Source: CAYLLN01 sp036496265 (GTDB lineage Bacteria; Planctomycetota; Planctomycetia; Pirellulales; Pirellulaceae). Taken from it: a stretch of 16,524 nt of DNA. The DNA is taken from NCBI GenBank assembly GCA_036496265.1, contig DASXLL010000156.1, positions 1 to 16,524 on the forward strand. Reading direction: 5' to 3'. How positions within the stretch are numbered: position 1 is the stretch's first letter; each line of letters begins with the position of its first letter. Position numbers and translations under genes: made by a program. The notes below the pieces were generated by a model. That model was not told where the DNA came from. It saw nothing but the letters and a program-made list of their open reading frames with translations, and made no database searches. This document shows, one piece after another, positions 7,087 to 16,143 of this stretch.

Positions 7087-7720
7087 GGGTTTTTAGGTTG
7101 CTCTGAGCGCGAATCACTTGATTGAACCTGGTCTGTAGTATTTGAATCGCATCGCTAAGCGATTCCGCGGAAAATTGCTCTGATCTTTGTCGAATAAGCT
7201 GCCCGGACACGGTGCGATTGCTCGTTCCAGGCTTCAAATACCAGGAAACAGTGTCATCGGGAAAACCTCGAACAGCGAACTGGGCACCAGTTAGAAGAAA
7301 CTGTTCTTCTCCGGCGACGGTCCTGAGACCGATCATTGACGAAACTAAACTGTCCTGAGGAATTTCCTTTCGCTCAATTGAGAACATTGCCTCCACGGTC
7401 AAATTCACTTCCTTCCCGAGGAAAACGTTCAGCTTTTTCCAAATCGCTTCCGGCAAAACTTTCTCCCACGCATTGCCACCAAGCTCTCTGGATAGTTCTT
7501 CATCATCACTTATTTCGGGCGAGATTTCTTGCCAAAATGTTGGCATCAGCAACGGTTCTTTGAATGACAACGACAGAGAAGCGTATTTTGCATCCGCGCT
7601 ACTAATTTCCAAGGTTACAAACACCGGGCGTTCGCCGTGGATTTGGCCGACTAGAGCACATTCAAACGGCTCGCAGTTTTCTTGTTCCGACTCAGGGAGC
7701 TCGTAGATTTCGACCGACAT
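7073..7720 (-). CDS. Hypothetical protein, first gene of the HEPN cassette
   Basis: The 215-residue protein is not recognised. It looks soluble and acidic near the start (ELPESEQENCEPFE at 7-20) and strand-rich through the middle. A helical C-terminal stretch, AESLSDAIQILQTRFNQVIR at 185-204, could be an oligomerisation helix. There are no catalytic motifs, signal peptide or membrane segments. The start is uncertain: ATG 7720 gives MSVEIYELP, while an in-frame ATG at 7774 adds 18 residues that look less protein-like (MFVVPNIIGSPFHRIQAL). Neither has a strong ribosome binding site. Base composition is low (26/60 G+C in 7141-7200, 28/60 in 7381-7440) against 43/60 in a MoxR line (8041-8100). 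The stop overlaps the next gene by 14 bases. It is the promoter-proximal gene of the cassette. Confidence 0.65.
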   Translation of the reverse strand: MSVEIYELPESEQENCEPFECALVGQIHGERPVFVTLEISSADAKYASLSLSFKEPLLMPTFWQEISPEISDDEELSRELGGNAWEKVLPEAIWKKLNVFLGKEVNLTVEAMFSIERKEIPQDSLVSSMIGLRTVAGEEQFLLTGAQFAVRGFPDDTVSWYLKPGTSNRTVSGQLIRQRSEQFSAESLSDAIQILQTRFNQVIRAQSNLKTHAIA

Positions 7721-7827
7721 AAGAGCTTGAATCCGATGAAAAGGCGAGCCAATAATATTTGGGACTACGAACATCTACAAAGTACTCGTCGGGTTTCGTT
7801 GAGACCAAGAAAGTGATGACCACTCAA

Positions 7828-7857
7828 ATTCTAGTTTGGTTCGCGCGAATTGGTCAA
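7828..7857 (-). promoter_or_regulatory. Candidate sigma-70-type promoter for the HEPN cassette
   Basis: On the minus strand, TTGACC (7857-7852) and TAGAAT (7833-7828) are separated by 18 bases. Each matches the consensus at 5 of 6 positions. It lies in the AT-rich gap just after the MoxR stop, so transcription would start near 7820 and enter the three-gene cassette and DUF58. This suggests the cassette can be expressed separately from MoxR. Planctomycete promoter rules are poorly known, so this is a candidate only. Confidence 0.4.
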
Positions 7858-7879
7858 TTTTGTTAATTCCACCAGCATT

Positions 7880-8914
<1,035 letters not shown>

Positions 8915-8924
8915 GCAGGAGCGT

Positions 8925-8955
8925 GGCTAGGGCTAGTGAGTGGGACTAGGGATTA
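8925..8955. repeat. Low-complexity CTAGGG-type intergenic repeat
   Basis: GGCTAGGGCTAGTG is followed by GGGACTAGGGATTA, repeating a CTAG(G/T)G unit three times just upstream of the MoxR start. On the other strand it reads as CTAGTCCC/CTAGCCC units, a low-complexity string I recall between planctomycete genes. Confidence 0.4.
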
Positions 8956-9031
8956 AGATAATGGATAGACGCATCTGCGCCGCGGCCAGCTTGCCAGATG
9001 CTTGATCAACACACGGACGATCCAATGCTCA

Positions 9032-9055
9032 CGCAGAGTCGCAGAAGCGCAGAGG
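9032..9055. repeat. Three direct octamer units, CGCAGA-type
   Basis: CGCAGAGT, CGCAGAAG and CGCAGAGG lie head to tail with a period of 8. The string resembles the GCAGAGG-type intergenic repeats seen in planctomycetes and cyanobacteria. Its presence argues that the coding region starts after it, supporting the GTG at 9100. Confidence 0.4.
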
Positions 9056-9099
9056 AATGCCCAGAAGCCACCGTTTGTTTCGCGCCACCGCGCCACCGC

Positions 9100-11496
9100 G
9101 TGAGACTTGTCGGCCTGACTCTGTTCCTATTCGTTGTCGTCGTTGCACCGAGCCGTGCCGATGTGACCGCCGACCAGGTCAACAACGCGATCAAAAACGG
9201 CATTGCTTTTCTGGAAAAGCAGCAGCGGCCCAGCGGTGGCTGGTCGGAAGCGCTGAATGAGCCGGGAGGCATTACATCGCTCTGCACGCTGGCGCTGCTT
9301 AATTGCGGCCGCACGACGGACGACGAGAGCGTCAAAAAAGCATTGGCTTACTTGGAAAAAGCGCCGGAGCCGAACCGAATTTATTCGGTTGCCGTCAGCC
9401 TACTCATGTTTGCCCAGGCCAACCCCAAAAAATATGCCCTACAGATTAGACAGCGGGCGACATGGCTCGAGGGCCGGCAACTTCGCACCGAAGGCAAGCA
9501 AAAAGGCGGCTGGCGCTACTACGGCGATGAGCCGAGCGCCGATAACAGCGCCACGCAGTTCGCGATCCTCGCCCTGCACGAGGCGGAACGTGCCGGCATC
9601 AAAGTGTCAGATCAAACCTGGCAACTGGCCCTCAATTATTGGACGCAAAAGGACATGCAGGCGGCCAGCGGCGGTTTCAGCTATCAGCTCGACGATCGAA
9701 GACTGTCGGGCAGCATGACTAGCGCCGGCATTTCTTCGCTAATCATCCTTCGCGATCGGCTCCAGAGCGGCAGCGCGAGCGTCGCGGATGGACGCGTGCA
9801 GTGCTGCGGCAATGAGCCGGAGCAAGATCCGCTCGTGCATGCACTGGAATGGATGGGTCAGCACTTTTCGGTTGAACGCAATCCCAACGAAACGAACTGG
9901 TGGCTCTATTACCTGTATGCGCTGGAGCGTGTCGGCCGCCTTTCCGGACAGCGGTTTTTTGCGACGCGCCGCCCGGGCGGCACGGTTGAATTGCACGATT
10001 GGTATCGCGAAGGTTGCCAGGTCCTCGTTGAGTACCAAGACAAATTAAATCATTCCTGGACGGGCACTGGCGGCGGCGAGAATCAGCCGGAGATCGGCAC
10101 CGCCTTCGCACTCCTATTCCTCTCGAAAGGTCGCCGCCCCGTTGTCATCGCCAAGCTGCAACATCACACGGGTGCGGGCGCTGGAACCGCCGATTGGGAT
10201 CATCATCGCCGCGCAGTACAAAACCTCACAATGCGGGTCGAAAAGAAATGGCAGCGAGATTTGTCCTGGCAGACTATCGATTTCACCCGCCGCGGCCCCC
10301 GCGAGCAGCTTCAAGTCACAGCCTCCGATTTGCTCGAAGCGCCGGTCCTCTTTCTCAGCGGCTCACAAGCGCTCGACCTCAACGCCGAGCAGCGACGGGT
10401 CCTCAAGGAATATCTCGAAAACGGCGGTTTTCTCTTTGCCGAAGCCTGCAACGGCAACGGCTGCAACGGCGACGCCTTCGACCGCAGTTTTCGCGAGCTA
10501 ATGCGCAATATTTTCCCCGACAGCGACTTGCGAAAGCTGCCGCCCGATCATGCCGTGTGGTACGCCCAAGAAAAAGTCGATCCCAATCACTTGCCCAAGG
10601 ACCCGGATTTCTGGCTCTGGGGCCTCGATGCCTGCTGCCGGACCAGTGTCGTCTATTGCCCGCGCAGCTTGTCGTGTTATTGGGAGCTGGCGCATCCCTA
10701 TCGCGAGAGCGATTACCCCAGGGCCGTCAAAGACGAAATCGAGCAAGTCGCCCGCATCGGCAGCAATGTCTTGGCCTATGCGACCGGCCGCGAGCTCAAG
10801 GAAAAGCTCGATCGCCCGCAGATCGCCACGGCCAAACCTGGCGCCCAAAGCCCCCGCGGCGCGCTAGTCGTGCCGAAGCTGGGCCACAATGGCGGCGCGG
10901 ACGACGCACCGGCGGCGCTGAACAATTTGTTGACCGTCATGGAAAAGCAGCAACTCGTGCAGCGCGTCGATTACGAGAAGCGCGTCATTCCGCCGAGCGA
11001 TCCCAAGCTCTTTGAATACCCCCTCGTCTTCATGCACGGCCGGCGGGCATTTCGCTTCTCAGCAGCCGAGCGCAAGGCGATCAAAGATTATCTCGATCGC
11101 GGCGGTTTCATCTTCGCCGACGCCATTTGCGCCAATAAGGAATTTGCCGACTCGCTGCGGGCGGAAATGAAGGCCATTTATCCCGACGCCACGTTCGCGC
11201 GCATTCCACCCAGCCACCCCATGTTCAGCGACGAATACCACGGCTTCTCGTTAAAGTCAGTCGAGCTCCGCGACCCGCAAATCCGCGGCGACCAAGATCC
11301 TCTGACGACAAAACTCGTCAAAACCACACCGCTTCTCGAAGGCCTCGAAATCGATGGCCGCTACGCCGTAATCCTTTCGCCGTTCGATATTAGTTGTGCG
11401 CTCGAAAAAGGCGTCTCTCTCGACTGCAAAGGCTACACGCCAGCCGACGCCGCCCGCCTCGGCGCCAATGTGTTGCTCTACGCGCTGCAGCAATAA
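9100..11496 (+). CDS. Exported protein with prenyltransferase-type repeats and two DUF4159 domains
   Basis: With the GTG start at 9100 the protein has 798 residues and a clean Sec signal peptide, RLVGLTLFLFVVVVAPSRA before DVTA. Residues about 25-340 carry alpha/alpha-toroid repeats of the prenyltransferase/squalene-oxidase type (FLEKQQRPSGGW, KGGWRYYG, ASGGFSYQ). Residues about 372-560 and 587-798 are two DUF4159 domains. They are recognisable as a pair from YLENGGFLFAEACNG...FPDSDLRKLPPDH and YLDRGGFIFADAICA...YPDATFARIPPSH. DUF4159 proteins accompany MoxR/DUF58 clusters in planctomycetes; no enzymatic activity is established, and the toroid here shows no obvious catalytic motif. In-frame ATGs at 8998 and 9025 would add 34 or 25 residues ahead of the signal peptide, across a repeat and without ribosome binding sites. 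The gene is divergent from MoxR. Confidence 0.88.
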   Translation: MRLVGLTLFLFVVVVAPSRADVTADQVNNAIKNGIAFLEKQQRPSGGWSEALNEPGGITSLCTLALLNCGRTTDDESVKKALAYLEKAPEPNRIYSVAVSLLMFAQANPKKYALQIRQRATWLEGRQLRTEGKQKGGWRYYGDEPSADNSATQFAILALHEAERAGIKVSDQTWQLALNYWTQKDMQAASGGFSYQLDDRRLSGSMTSAGISSLIILRDRLQSGSASVADGRVQCCGNEPEQDPLVHALEWMGQHFSVERNPNETNWWLYYLYALERVGRLSGQRFFATRRPGGTVELHDWYREGCQVLVEYQDKLNHSWTGTGGGENQPEIGTAFALLFLSKGRRPVVIAKLQHHTGAGAGTADWDHHRRAVQNLTMRVEKKWQRDLSWQTIDFTRRGPREQLQVTASDLLEAPVLFLSGSQALDLNAEQRRVLKEYLENGGFLFAEACNGNGCNGDAFDRSFRELMRNIFPDSDLRKLPPDHAVWYAQEKVDPNHLPKDPDFWLWGLDACCRTSVVYCPRSLSCYWELAHPYRESDYPRAVKDEIEQVARIGSNVLAYATGRELKEKLDRPQIATAKPGAQSPRGALVVPKLGHNGGADDAPAALNNLLTVMEKQQLVQRVDYEKRVIPPSDPKLFEYPLVFMHGRRAFRFSAAERKAIKDYLDRGGFIFADAICANKEFADSLRAEMKAIYPDATFARIPPSHPMFSDEYHGFSLKSVELRDPQIRGDQDPLTTKLVKTTPLLEGLEIDGRYAVILSPFDISCALEKGVSLDCKGYTPADAARLGANVLLYALQQ

Positions 11497-11539
11497 CCTC
11501 GTGGTGTCTCTGGCCAGCCTAAAAACCGTATGGGCAAGA

Positions 11540-11570
11540 TTGCCTACTTCCCGGAAATCCGTGCTACCAT
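11540..11570 (+). promoter_or_regulatory. Candidate promoter for the PSCyt1/DUF1501 operon
   Basis: TTGCCT (11540-11545) and TACCAT (11565-11570) are 19 bases apart. A TGC before the -10 box makes it an extended -10 (TGCTACCAT). It is 36 bases upstream of the ATG at 11606, in the 109-base gap after the DUF4159 gene. The long spacer keeps confidence low. Confidence 0.35.
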
Positions 11571-11605
11571 AAGTAACTTCTGATGCACGAAGGCAGGGGC
11601 GTGGA

Positions 11606-14600
11606 ATGCAACTGGGTTTTCTGAAAATCTTCGCTGTTTTGGCAGGCGGGCTGCTGTTTGCTCAGCAAGTCGTCGCCGATATTCCCGACAAGGTGAAGTT
11701 CAACCAAGATGTCAGGCCGATCCTCTCCGGCAACTGCTTCTACTGCCACGGTCCCGATCCTAAGCACCGCGAAGCTGACCTGCGCCTCGATAACCGCGAA
11801 GGCGCCACCGCCGACCTCGGCGGCTACGCGGCGATCGTGCCCGGCAAGCCAGATCAGAGCACGCTCATCAAACGCGTCACCTCAACGGACCCTGACGAGC
11901 GGATGCCGCCGCCGGCGAGCAAGAAGCCGCATCTGACCGACGACCAAATCGCCATCCTCCGCCGCTGGATCGAGCAAGGCGCCGAATACGAAGGCCATTG
12001 GGCTTTTCTCCCGCTCGCCCCCGTTCAGCCTCCCGTCGTCAAGAATGAATCCTGGGCTCAAAATCCCATCGACCGCTTTATTCTCTCCCGTCTCGAGCAA
12101 GACGGCATCTCACCGTCGCCCGAAGCAGATGCCGCGACACGCATACGCCGCGTTTCGCTGGATCTGACGGGGTTACTGCCGACGCCCGAGGAGGTCGAGG
12201 CGTTTCGTTCCGGCAAAGAAACATACACAGCGCTCGTCGAGCGCCTGCTCTCTTCCCCTCATTTCGGCGAGCGCTGGGGCCGCCATTGGCTCGACCAGGC
12301 CCGCTATGCCGATAGCAACGGCTATTCGATCGACAGCGAACGCCAAATGTGGCCCTATCGTGACTGGGTCATCAAAGCTCTCAACGATGATATGCCGTTC
12401 GATCAATTCACGATCGAGCAACTCGCCGGTGATTTGCTGCCCAAACCCACCAAAAGTCAACTCGTCGCCACGGCCTTTCACCGCAATACGCTCATCAACG
12501 AAGAAGGCGGGACGGACAAGGAACAATTCCGCCACGAAGCCGTCGTCGATCGTGTGAATACGACTGGCGCTGTTTGGCTCGGCCTCACCGTCGGCTGCTG
12601 CCAGTGTCACACGCACAAATTCGATCCGATTCAACATCGCGAATATTACGAGCTCTTCGCTTTCTTCAACAACGGCACCGACATCAACAACCGCGGGGCA
12701 ACGATTCCAGTCACACGCGGCGAAATCTTTGGCCGCCCGGTAACGCCGCCGCAGCCGTCGGCACCGACGCCGGAGCAATTGGCCGCGTGGGAGAAGGAAG
12801 AACTTGCTCGCCTCGAAAAACTAGACGCCCAGCAAGACGCCGCCGATGCCCAATGGAAACCCGTTCAATACGTCGAATATGGCACCGAATCCAACGCGGG
12901 CTTCGACCTCCTCAGCGACAATTCGCTCCTCTCCGACAACAAAGGTTCCGATAATGACACCTACCGCGTGGTCGTCAAAACCGGCCTGCAGCAAATTGCC
13001 GCCGTCCGCCTGCGAACGCTCACGCATCCCTCCCTCCCTCGCAAAGGCCCCGGCCGCGCTGGCAACGGCAATTTCGTCCTGACCGACTTCACGGTGTCCT
13101 TGGCCGGCAAAGAACTCGACTTCAAAACCGCGTACACAGATCACGAGCAGCCCAGTTTCCCCGCCACCGCCGCCATCGATGACGATTCCAAGTCCGGCTG
13201 GGCCATTAACGTCGGCTACGGCCAAACCGCAAAGCTCAACGATGATCACGAAGCGGTGTTCCTCTTTGAAAAGCCCGTCGAAATCGAAGCCGGCCAGCCG
13301 CTGGAAATCAAGCTTTTTCACAATGCCAACGCCGACTATCTGATTGGTCGCTTTGCCCTCGACGTGATTGATAAAACTCCCGCCAAGCCCGTCGCGATCG
13401 ATGAACCGCTGCTGGCTGCCCTGCGTCTGCCGAGCGATAAGCGTTCGCGAGAGCAGTCGTTGCTTGTTTCTGATTCGTTTACCAAAGCTGAAGCCGCCGG
13501 AAAGTCTGGTCGCGGACGTCGCGGCGGTGGTTCGCCCGACATTGCCGACCTCATGGTCTGGAAGGAGTTGGACAAGCCGCGAGAAACGTATGTCTGCCTC
13601 CGCGGCGATTTTCTCCGCCCAGATAAAGAAACCGGCCCGCTTGTGCCCGATGTGCTCGACGCGGTGCCGCCGAAGCTTGCACCGTCGGAAAAACGAAATC
13701 GCCTCGACCTGGCCAAGTGGCTCGTGAGCCCCGAAAACCCACTCACTCCCCGCGTCCAAATGAACCGCGTCTGGATGCATTACTTCGGCCGCGGCCTGGT
13801 GGAAACCGAGGAAGATTTCGGCACGCAGGGTTCGCCGCCGACGCATCCGGAACTGCTCGATTGGCTCGCTGCTGAATTCATTCGGCAAAAATGGTCCCTC
13901 AAAGAAATGCACCGCCTGATCGTCACGAGTAACACATACCGGCAATCGTCGAATTTCCGCGCTGACCTGAAAGACAAAGACCCCCGCAATCTACTCCTGG
14001 CCCGTCAGGAACGGGTTCGGTTCGATGCGGAGATTGTTCGTGATGCGGCGTTGTCGGCCAGCGGATTGCTCGACCCAACGATTGGCGGCCCGAGTGTGAA
14101 GCCGCCGCAACCCGAAGGGGTTTACGCGTTTACGCAGACGCAAAAGAAATGGGCGGCGGACACCGGGCCGGCTCGGTTTCGTCGTGGGATGTACACCCTG
14201 TTTTTCCGCAGCGCGCCGCATCCGCTGTTTACCACGTTCGATGCCCCCGACTTCCAAACCGTCTGCACGCGGCGGGGACGGAGCAATACGCCGCTGCAGG
14301 CACTGACAGTGGCAAACGACGAGGCGTTTGTGGAGCTTGCTCAGGGTTTGGCAGCGAGGGTAATGCGAGCGTTGCCTTCGGCTAATCTCGAGACGCGCCT
14401 GCGGCGGGCGTATTTGTTGACGCTGTGTCGAGAGCCGTCGGCGAGTGAGTTGGGGACTTTGCACGGATTTTATGATCGGCAGTTGGCGGATTTGAAGGAT
14501 GAGGCGGATCGTGCGAAGGCGTTGTTGTCGGCAGATTTGGCCGCTGAGAACGATCCGTTTGGGCCGGCGGCACTGGTTTTGGTTTGTCGGGCGATTTTGA

Positions 14601-14629
14601 ATACGGATGCGTTTATCACACGAGAATGA
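11606..14629 (+). CDS. Planctomycete-type cytochrome protein PSCyt1-DUF1549-DUF1553
   Basis: The 1007-residue exported protein begins with a Sec signal peptide (MQLGFLKIFAVLAGGLLFAQQVVA before DIP). It then has a single haem-binding motif, Cys44-x2-Cys47-His48, in a PSCyt1 domain (about 28-125). DUF1549 begins at about 152 with NPIDRFILSRLEQDG and runs to about 360. DUF1553 covers about 700-980, beginning SPENPLTPRVQMNRVWMHYFGRG. Between the last two, residues about 420-590 form a strand-rich segment (GFDLLSDNS, AVRLRTLTHPSLP, SGWAINVGYG, VFLFEKPVEIEAGQ) that resembles a discoidin/LamG-like carbohydrate-binding insert. Such proteins are highly expanded in planctomycetes; polysaccharide degradation is the usual suggestion but the reaction is unknown. 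AGGGG at 11595-11599 serves the ATG at 11606. The DUF1501 gene starts 17 bases after the stop. Confidence 0.93.
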   Translation: MQLGFLKIFAVLAGGLLFAQQVVADIPDKVKFNQDVRPILSGNCFYCHGPDPKHREADLRLDNREGATADLGGYAAIVPGKPDQSTLIKRVTSTDPDERMPPPASKKPHLTDDQIAILRRWIEQGAEYEGHWAFLPLAPVQPPVVKNESWAQNPIDRFILSRLEQDGISPSPEADAATRIRRVSLDLTGLLPTPEEVEAFRSGKETYTALVERLLSSPHFGERWGRHWLDQARYADSNGYSIDSERQMWPYRDWVIKALNDDMPFDQFTIEQLAGDLLPKPTKSQLVATAFHRNTLINEEGGTDKEQFRHEAVVDRVNTTGAVWLGLTVGCCQCHTHKFDPIQHREYYELFAFFNNGTDINNRGATIPVTRGEIFGRPVTPPQPSAPTPEQLAAWEKEELARLEKLDAQQDAADAQWKPVQYVEYGTESNAGFDLLSDNSLLSDNKGSDNDTYRVVVKTGLQQIAAVRLRTLTHPSLPRKGPGRAGNGNFVLTDFTVSLAGKELDFKTAYTDHEQPSFPATAAIDDDSKSGWAINVGYGQTAKLNDDHEAVFLFEKPVEIEAGQPLEIKLFHNANADYLIGRFALDVIDKTPAKPVAIDEPLLAALRLPSDKRSREQSLLVSDSFTKAEAAGKSGRGRRGGGSPDIADLMVWKELDKPRETYVCLRGDFLRPDKETGPLVPDVLDAVPPKLAPSEKRNRLDLAKWLVSPENPLTPRVQMNRVWMHYFGRGLVETEEDFGTQGSPPTHPELLDWLAAEFIRQKWSLKEMHRLIVTSNTYRQSSNFRADLKDKDPRNLLLARQERVRFDAEIVRDAALSASGLLDPTIGGPSVKPPQPEGVYAFTQTQKKWAADTGPARFRRGMYTLFFRSAPHPLFTTFDAPDFQTVCTRRGRSNTPLQALTVANDEAFVELAQGLAARVMRALPSANLETRLRRAYLLTLCREPSASELGTLHGFYDRQLADLKDEADRAKALLSADLAAENDPFGPAALVLVCRAILNTDAFITRE

Positions 14630-14683
14630 CGAAGCACGAATGACCAATGACCAAACAAATCCCAAATCCCAAATCTGAAATCC
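14625..14683. repeat. Heptamer repeat spanning the PSCyt1 stop and the DUF1501 start
   Basis: AATGACG at 14625-14631 is followed by AATGACC twice in tandem at 14639-14652, then AAA, then four heptamers (CAAATCC, CAAATCC, CAAATCT, GAAATCC) at 14656-14683. The first unit contains the TGA stop of the upstream gene, and the third contains the ATG of the DUF1501 gene. I recall this kind of AATGACC/CAAATCC string from many planctomycete intergenic regions, where its complement reads GGTCATT and GGGATTT. Confidence 0.7.
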
Positions 14684-16119
14684 ATGATCTGCGGTCGCAG
14701 ACGCGACGGCATTTTTTTGGGCAATGTGGCGTCGGCGTGGGCGCGATTGCGTTGAACCAGCTTTTGGCGCGGGATGGAATTGCGGCGCCGACTCCCTCGG
14801 TGAAAATCGACCCGGCCAATCCATTGATGCCGCGTTCGGGGCATTTTCCGGGGAAGGTGAAAAACGTCATCTACCTGTTCATGGCCGGTGCGCCGAGCCA
14901 GTTGGAACTGTTCGACGATAAGCCGAAGTTGCGGGAGTTGCACGGCAAGCCGCCGCCGAAGAGCATGCTGGAAGGCAAGCGTTTCGCGTTCCTCAAGGGC
15001 AACGAAACGCTGATGGGCAGTGTGCGAAAGTTCGAGCGGGTCGGCGAGTGCGGGATCACGCTCAGCGAGATGTTTCCTCATCAGCGGCAGATCGTGGATG
15101 ACGTCTGTTGGCTGCAAGGATTGACGACGGATGTGTTCAATCACGGCCCGGCCAAGCTGTTCATGAACACGGGCTTCCCCGCGCCCGGGCGGCCGGCGAT
15201 GGGGGCTTGGGTCACTTACGGTTTGGGGAGTGAATCGCAGAATTTGCCTGGATTCGTGGTGCTCCAATCCGGTCCTCGCGGGCCGCGGGGCGGTGCATCG
15301 CTGTGGGCGAGCGGTTTCTTGCCGACGTCGTTTCAGGGCGTGCCGTTCCGCAGCAAAGGCGATCCAATTTTGTATTTGAAAAGTCCGAGCGGCGTGACCC
15401 CGGCAGCCGAGCGTGATTTTTACGACACTGTGGGCGAACTCAATAAGGAGCGGCTGGAACAAACGGGCGATCCGGAGATTTTGACGCGGATCAACGCGTA
15501 TGAGATGGCGTTTCGGATGCAGACGAGTGCTCCGGAGCTGATGGATCTGTCGCAGGAGTCGCAGGAAACGCTGGATTTGTACGGCGTTAAGCCGGGAACG
15601 CCATCGTTCGCGACGAACTGCTTGTTGGCTCGCCGCCTTGTCGAGCGCGGCGTGCGGTTCGTGCAGCTTTATCACACGAACTGGGACAGTCATGGCGGGC
15701 CGGGCGAAAATCTCAATAACGACTTCGAAAAAGTCTGCCTGGATGTCGATCAAGCATCTGCGGCGCTCATTCTGGACCTCAAACGCAGCGGCCTGCTCAA
15801 AGACACGCTCGTCATTTGGGGCGGCGAGTTCGGCCGTACGCCGATGGGTGAGGTTCGCGCGACGATTGGCCGCGATCATCACATCGATGCCTTCACGAAG
15901 TGGGTCGCCGGCGGCGGCGTGAAGCCCGGCGTCATCATCGGCAAGACCGATGAGCTCGGTTTTGGTGTGATTGAGGACAAATATCACGTTCACGACTTGC
16001 AGGCCACGGTGCTTCATCTACTTGGCTTCGACCATGAACGGCTCACGTACCGCTTTCAAGGCCGTGACTTCCGGCTGACGGATGTGCATGGGCATGTCAT
16101 CGAAAAAATGCTGACGTAA
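14647..16119 (+). CDS. DUF1501 family exported protein (Tat signal)
   Basis: The 490-residue protein has a twin-arginine signal, TRRHFF at 19-24 followed by a hydrophobic stretch GVGVGAIALNQLLA. The body is typical DUF1501, a sulfatase/alkaline-phosphatase-like fold: KNVIYLFMAGAPSQLELFD near the start, a TNWDSHGG segment, WGGEFGRTP and RDHH near the end, which are likely metal-site residues. DUF1501 genes normally follow a PSCyt1/DUF1549/DUF1553 gene, as here with a 17-base gap, and the two products are assumed to act together outside the cytoplasm on an unknown substrate. The ATG at 14647 is the only ATG, GTG or TTG between the in-frame stop at 14641 and the Tat motif, so the first 12 residues (MTKQIPNPKSEI) are encoded by the heptamer repeat. 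Confidence 0.93.
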   Translation: MTKQIPNPKSEIHDLRSQTRRHFFGQCGVGVGAIALNQLLARDGIAAPTPSVKIDPANPLMPRSGHFPGKVKNVIYLFMAGAPSQLELFDDKPKLRELHGKPPPKSMLEGKRFAFLKGNETLMGSVRKFERVGECGITLSEMFPHQRQIVDDVCWLQGLTTDVFNHGPAKLFMNTGFPAPGRPAMGAWVTYGLGSESQNLPGFVVLQSGPRGPRGGASLWASGFLPTSFQGVPFRSKGDPILYLKSPSGVTPAAERDFYDTVGELNKERLEQTGDPEILTRINAYEMAFRMQTSAPELMDLSQESQETLDLYGVKPGTPSFATNCLLARRLVERGVRFVQLYHTNWDSHGGPGENLNNDFEKVCLDVDQASAALILDLKRSGLLKDTLVIWGGEFGRTPMGEVRATIGRDHHIDAFTKWVAGGGVKPGVIIGKTDELGFGVIEDKYHVHDLQATVLHLLGFDHERLTYRFQGRDFRLTDVHGHVIEKMLT

Positions 16120-16120
16120 G

Positions 16121-16143
16121 GCGGTGGGCACAGCCCACCCTAC
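16121..16143. repeat. Short hairpin repeat, copy 2, overlapping the polX stop codon
   Basis: GGTGGGC at 16123-16129 pairs perfectly with GCCCACC at 16133-16139 around an ACA loop, followed by CTAC. It matches copy 1 (119-141) at 21 of 23 bases. It lies directly after the DUF1501 stop, and its CTA at 16140-16142 is the TAG stop of polX on the other strand. A stem between convergent genes could act as a two-way terminator, though there is no T-run. Confidence 0.65.

Noticed and set aside
9057..9260. Small plus-strand frame from the ATG at 9057, which has an AGAGGA just before it
   Set aside because: It is out of frame with the DUF4159 protein and overlaps its signal peptide; the apparent ribosome binding site is part of the octamer repeat.
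12821..13945. A 374-codon open frame on the minus strand inside the PSCyt1/DUF1549/DUF1553 gene
   Set aside because: It is a shadow of the real coding strand; no family features.
14470..16017. A 515-codon open frame on the minus strand opposite the DUF1501 gene
   Set aside because: It is antisense to a strongly conserved protein in GC-rich DNA, its sequence is Arg/His-rich and low in recognisable structure, and it crosses the heptamer repeat.
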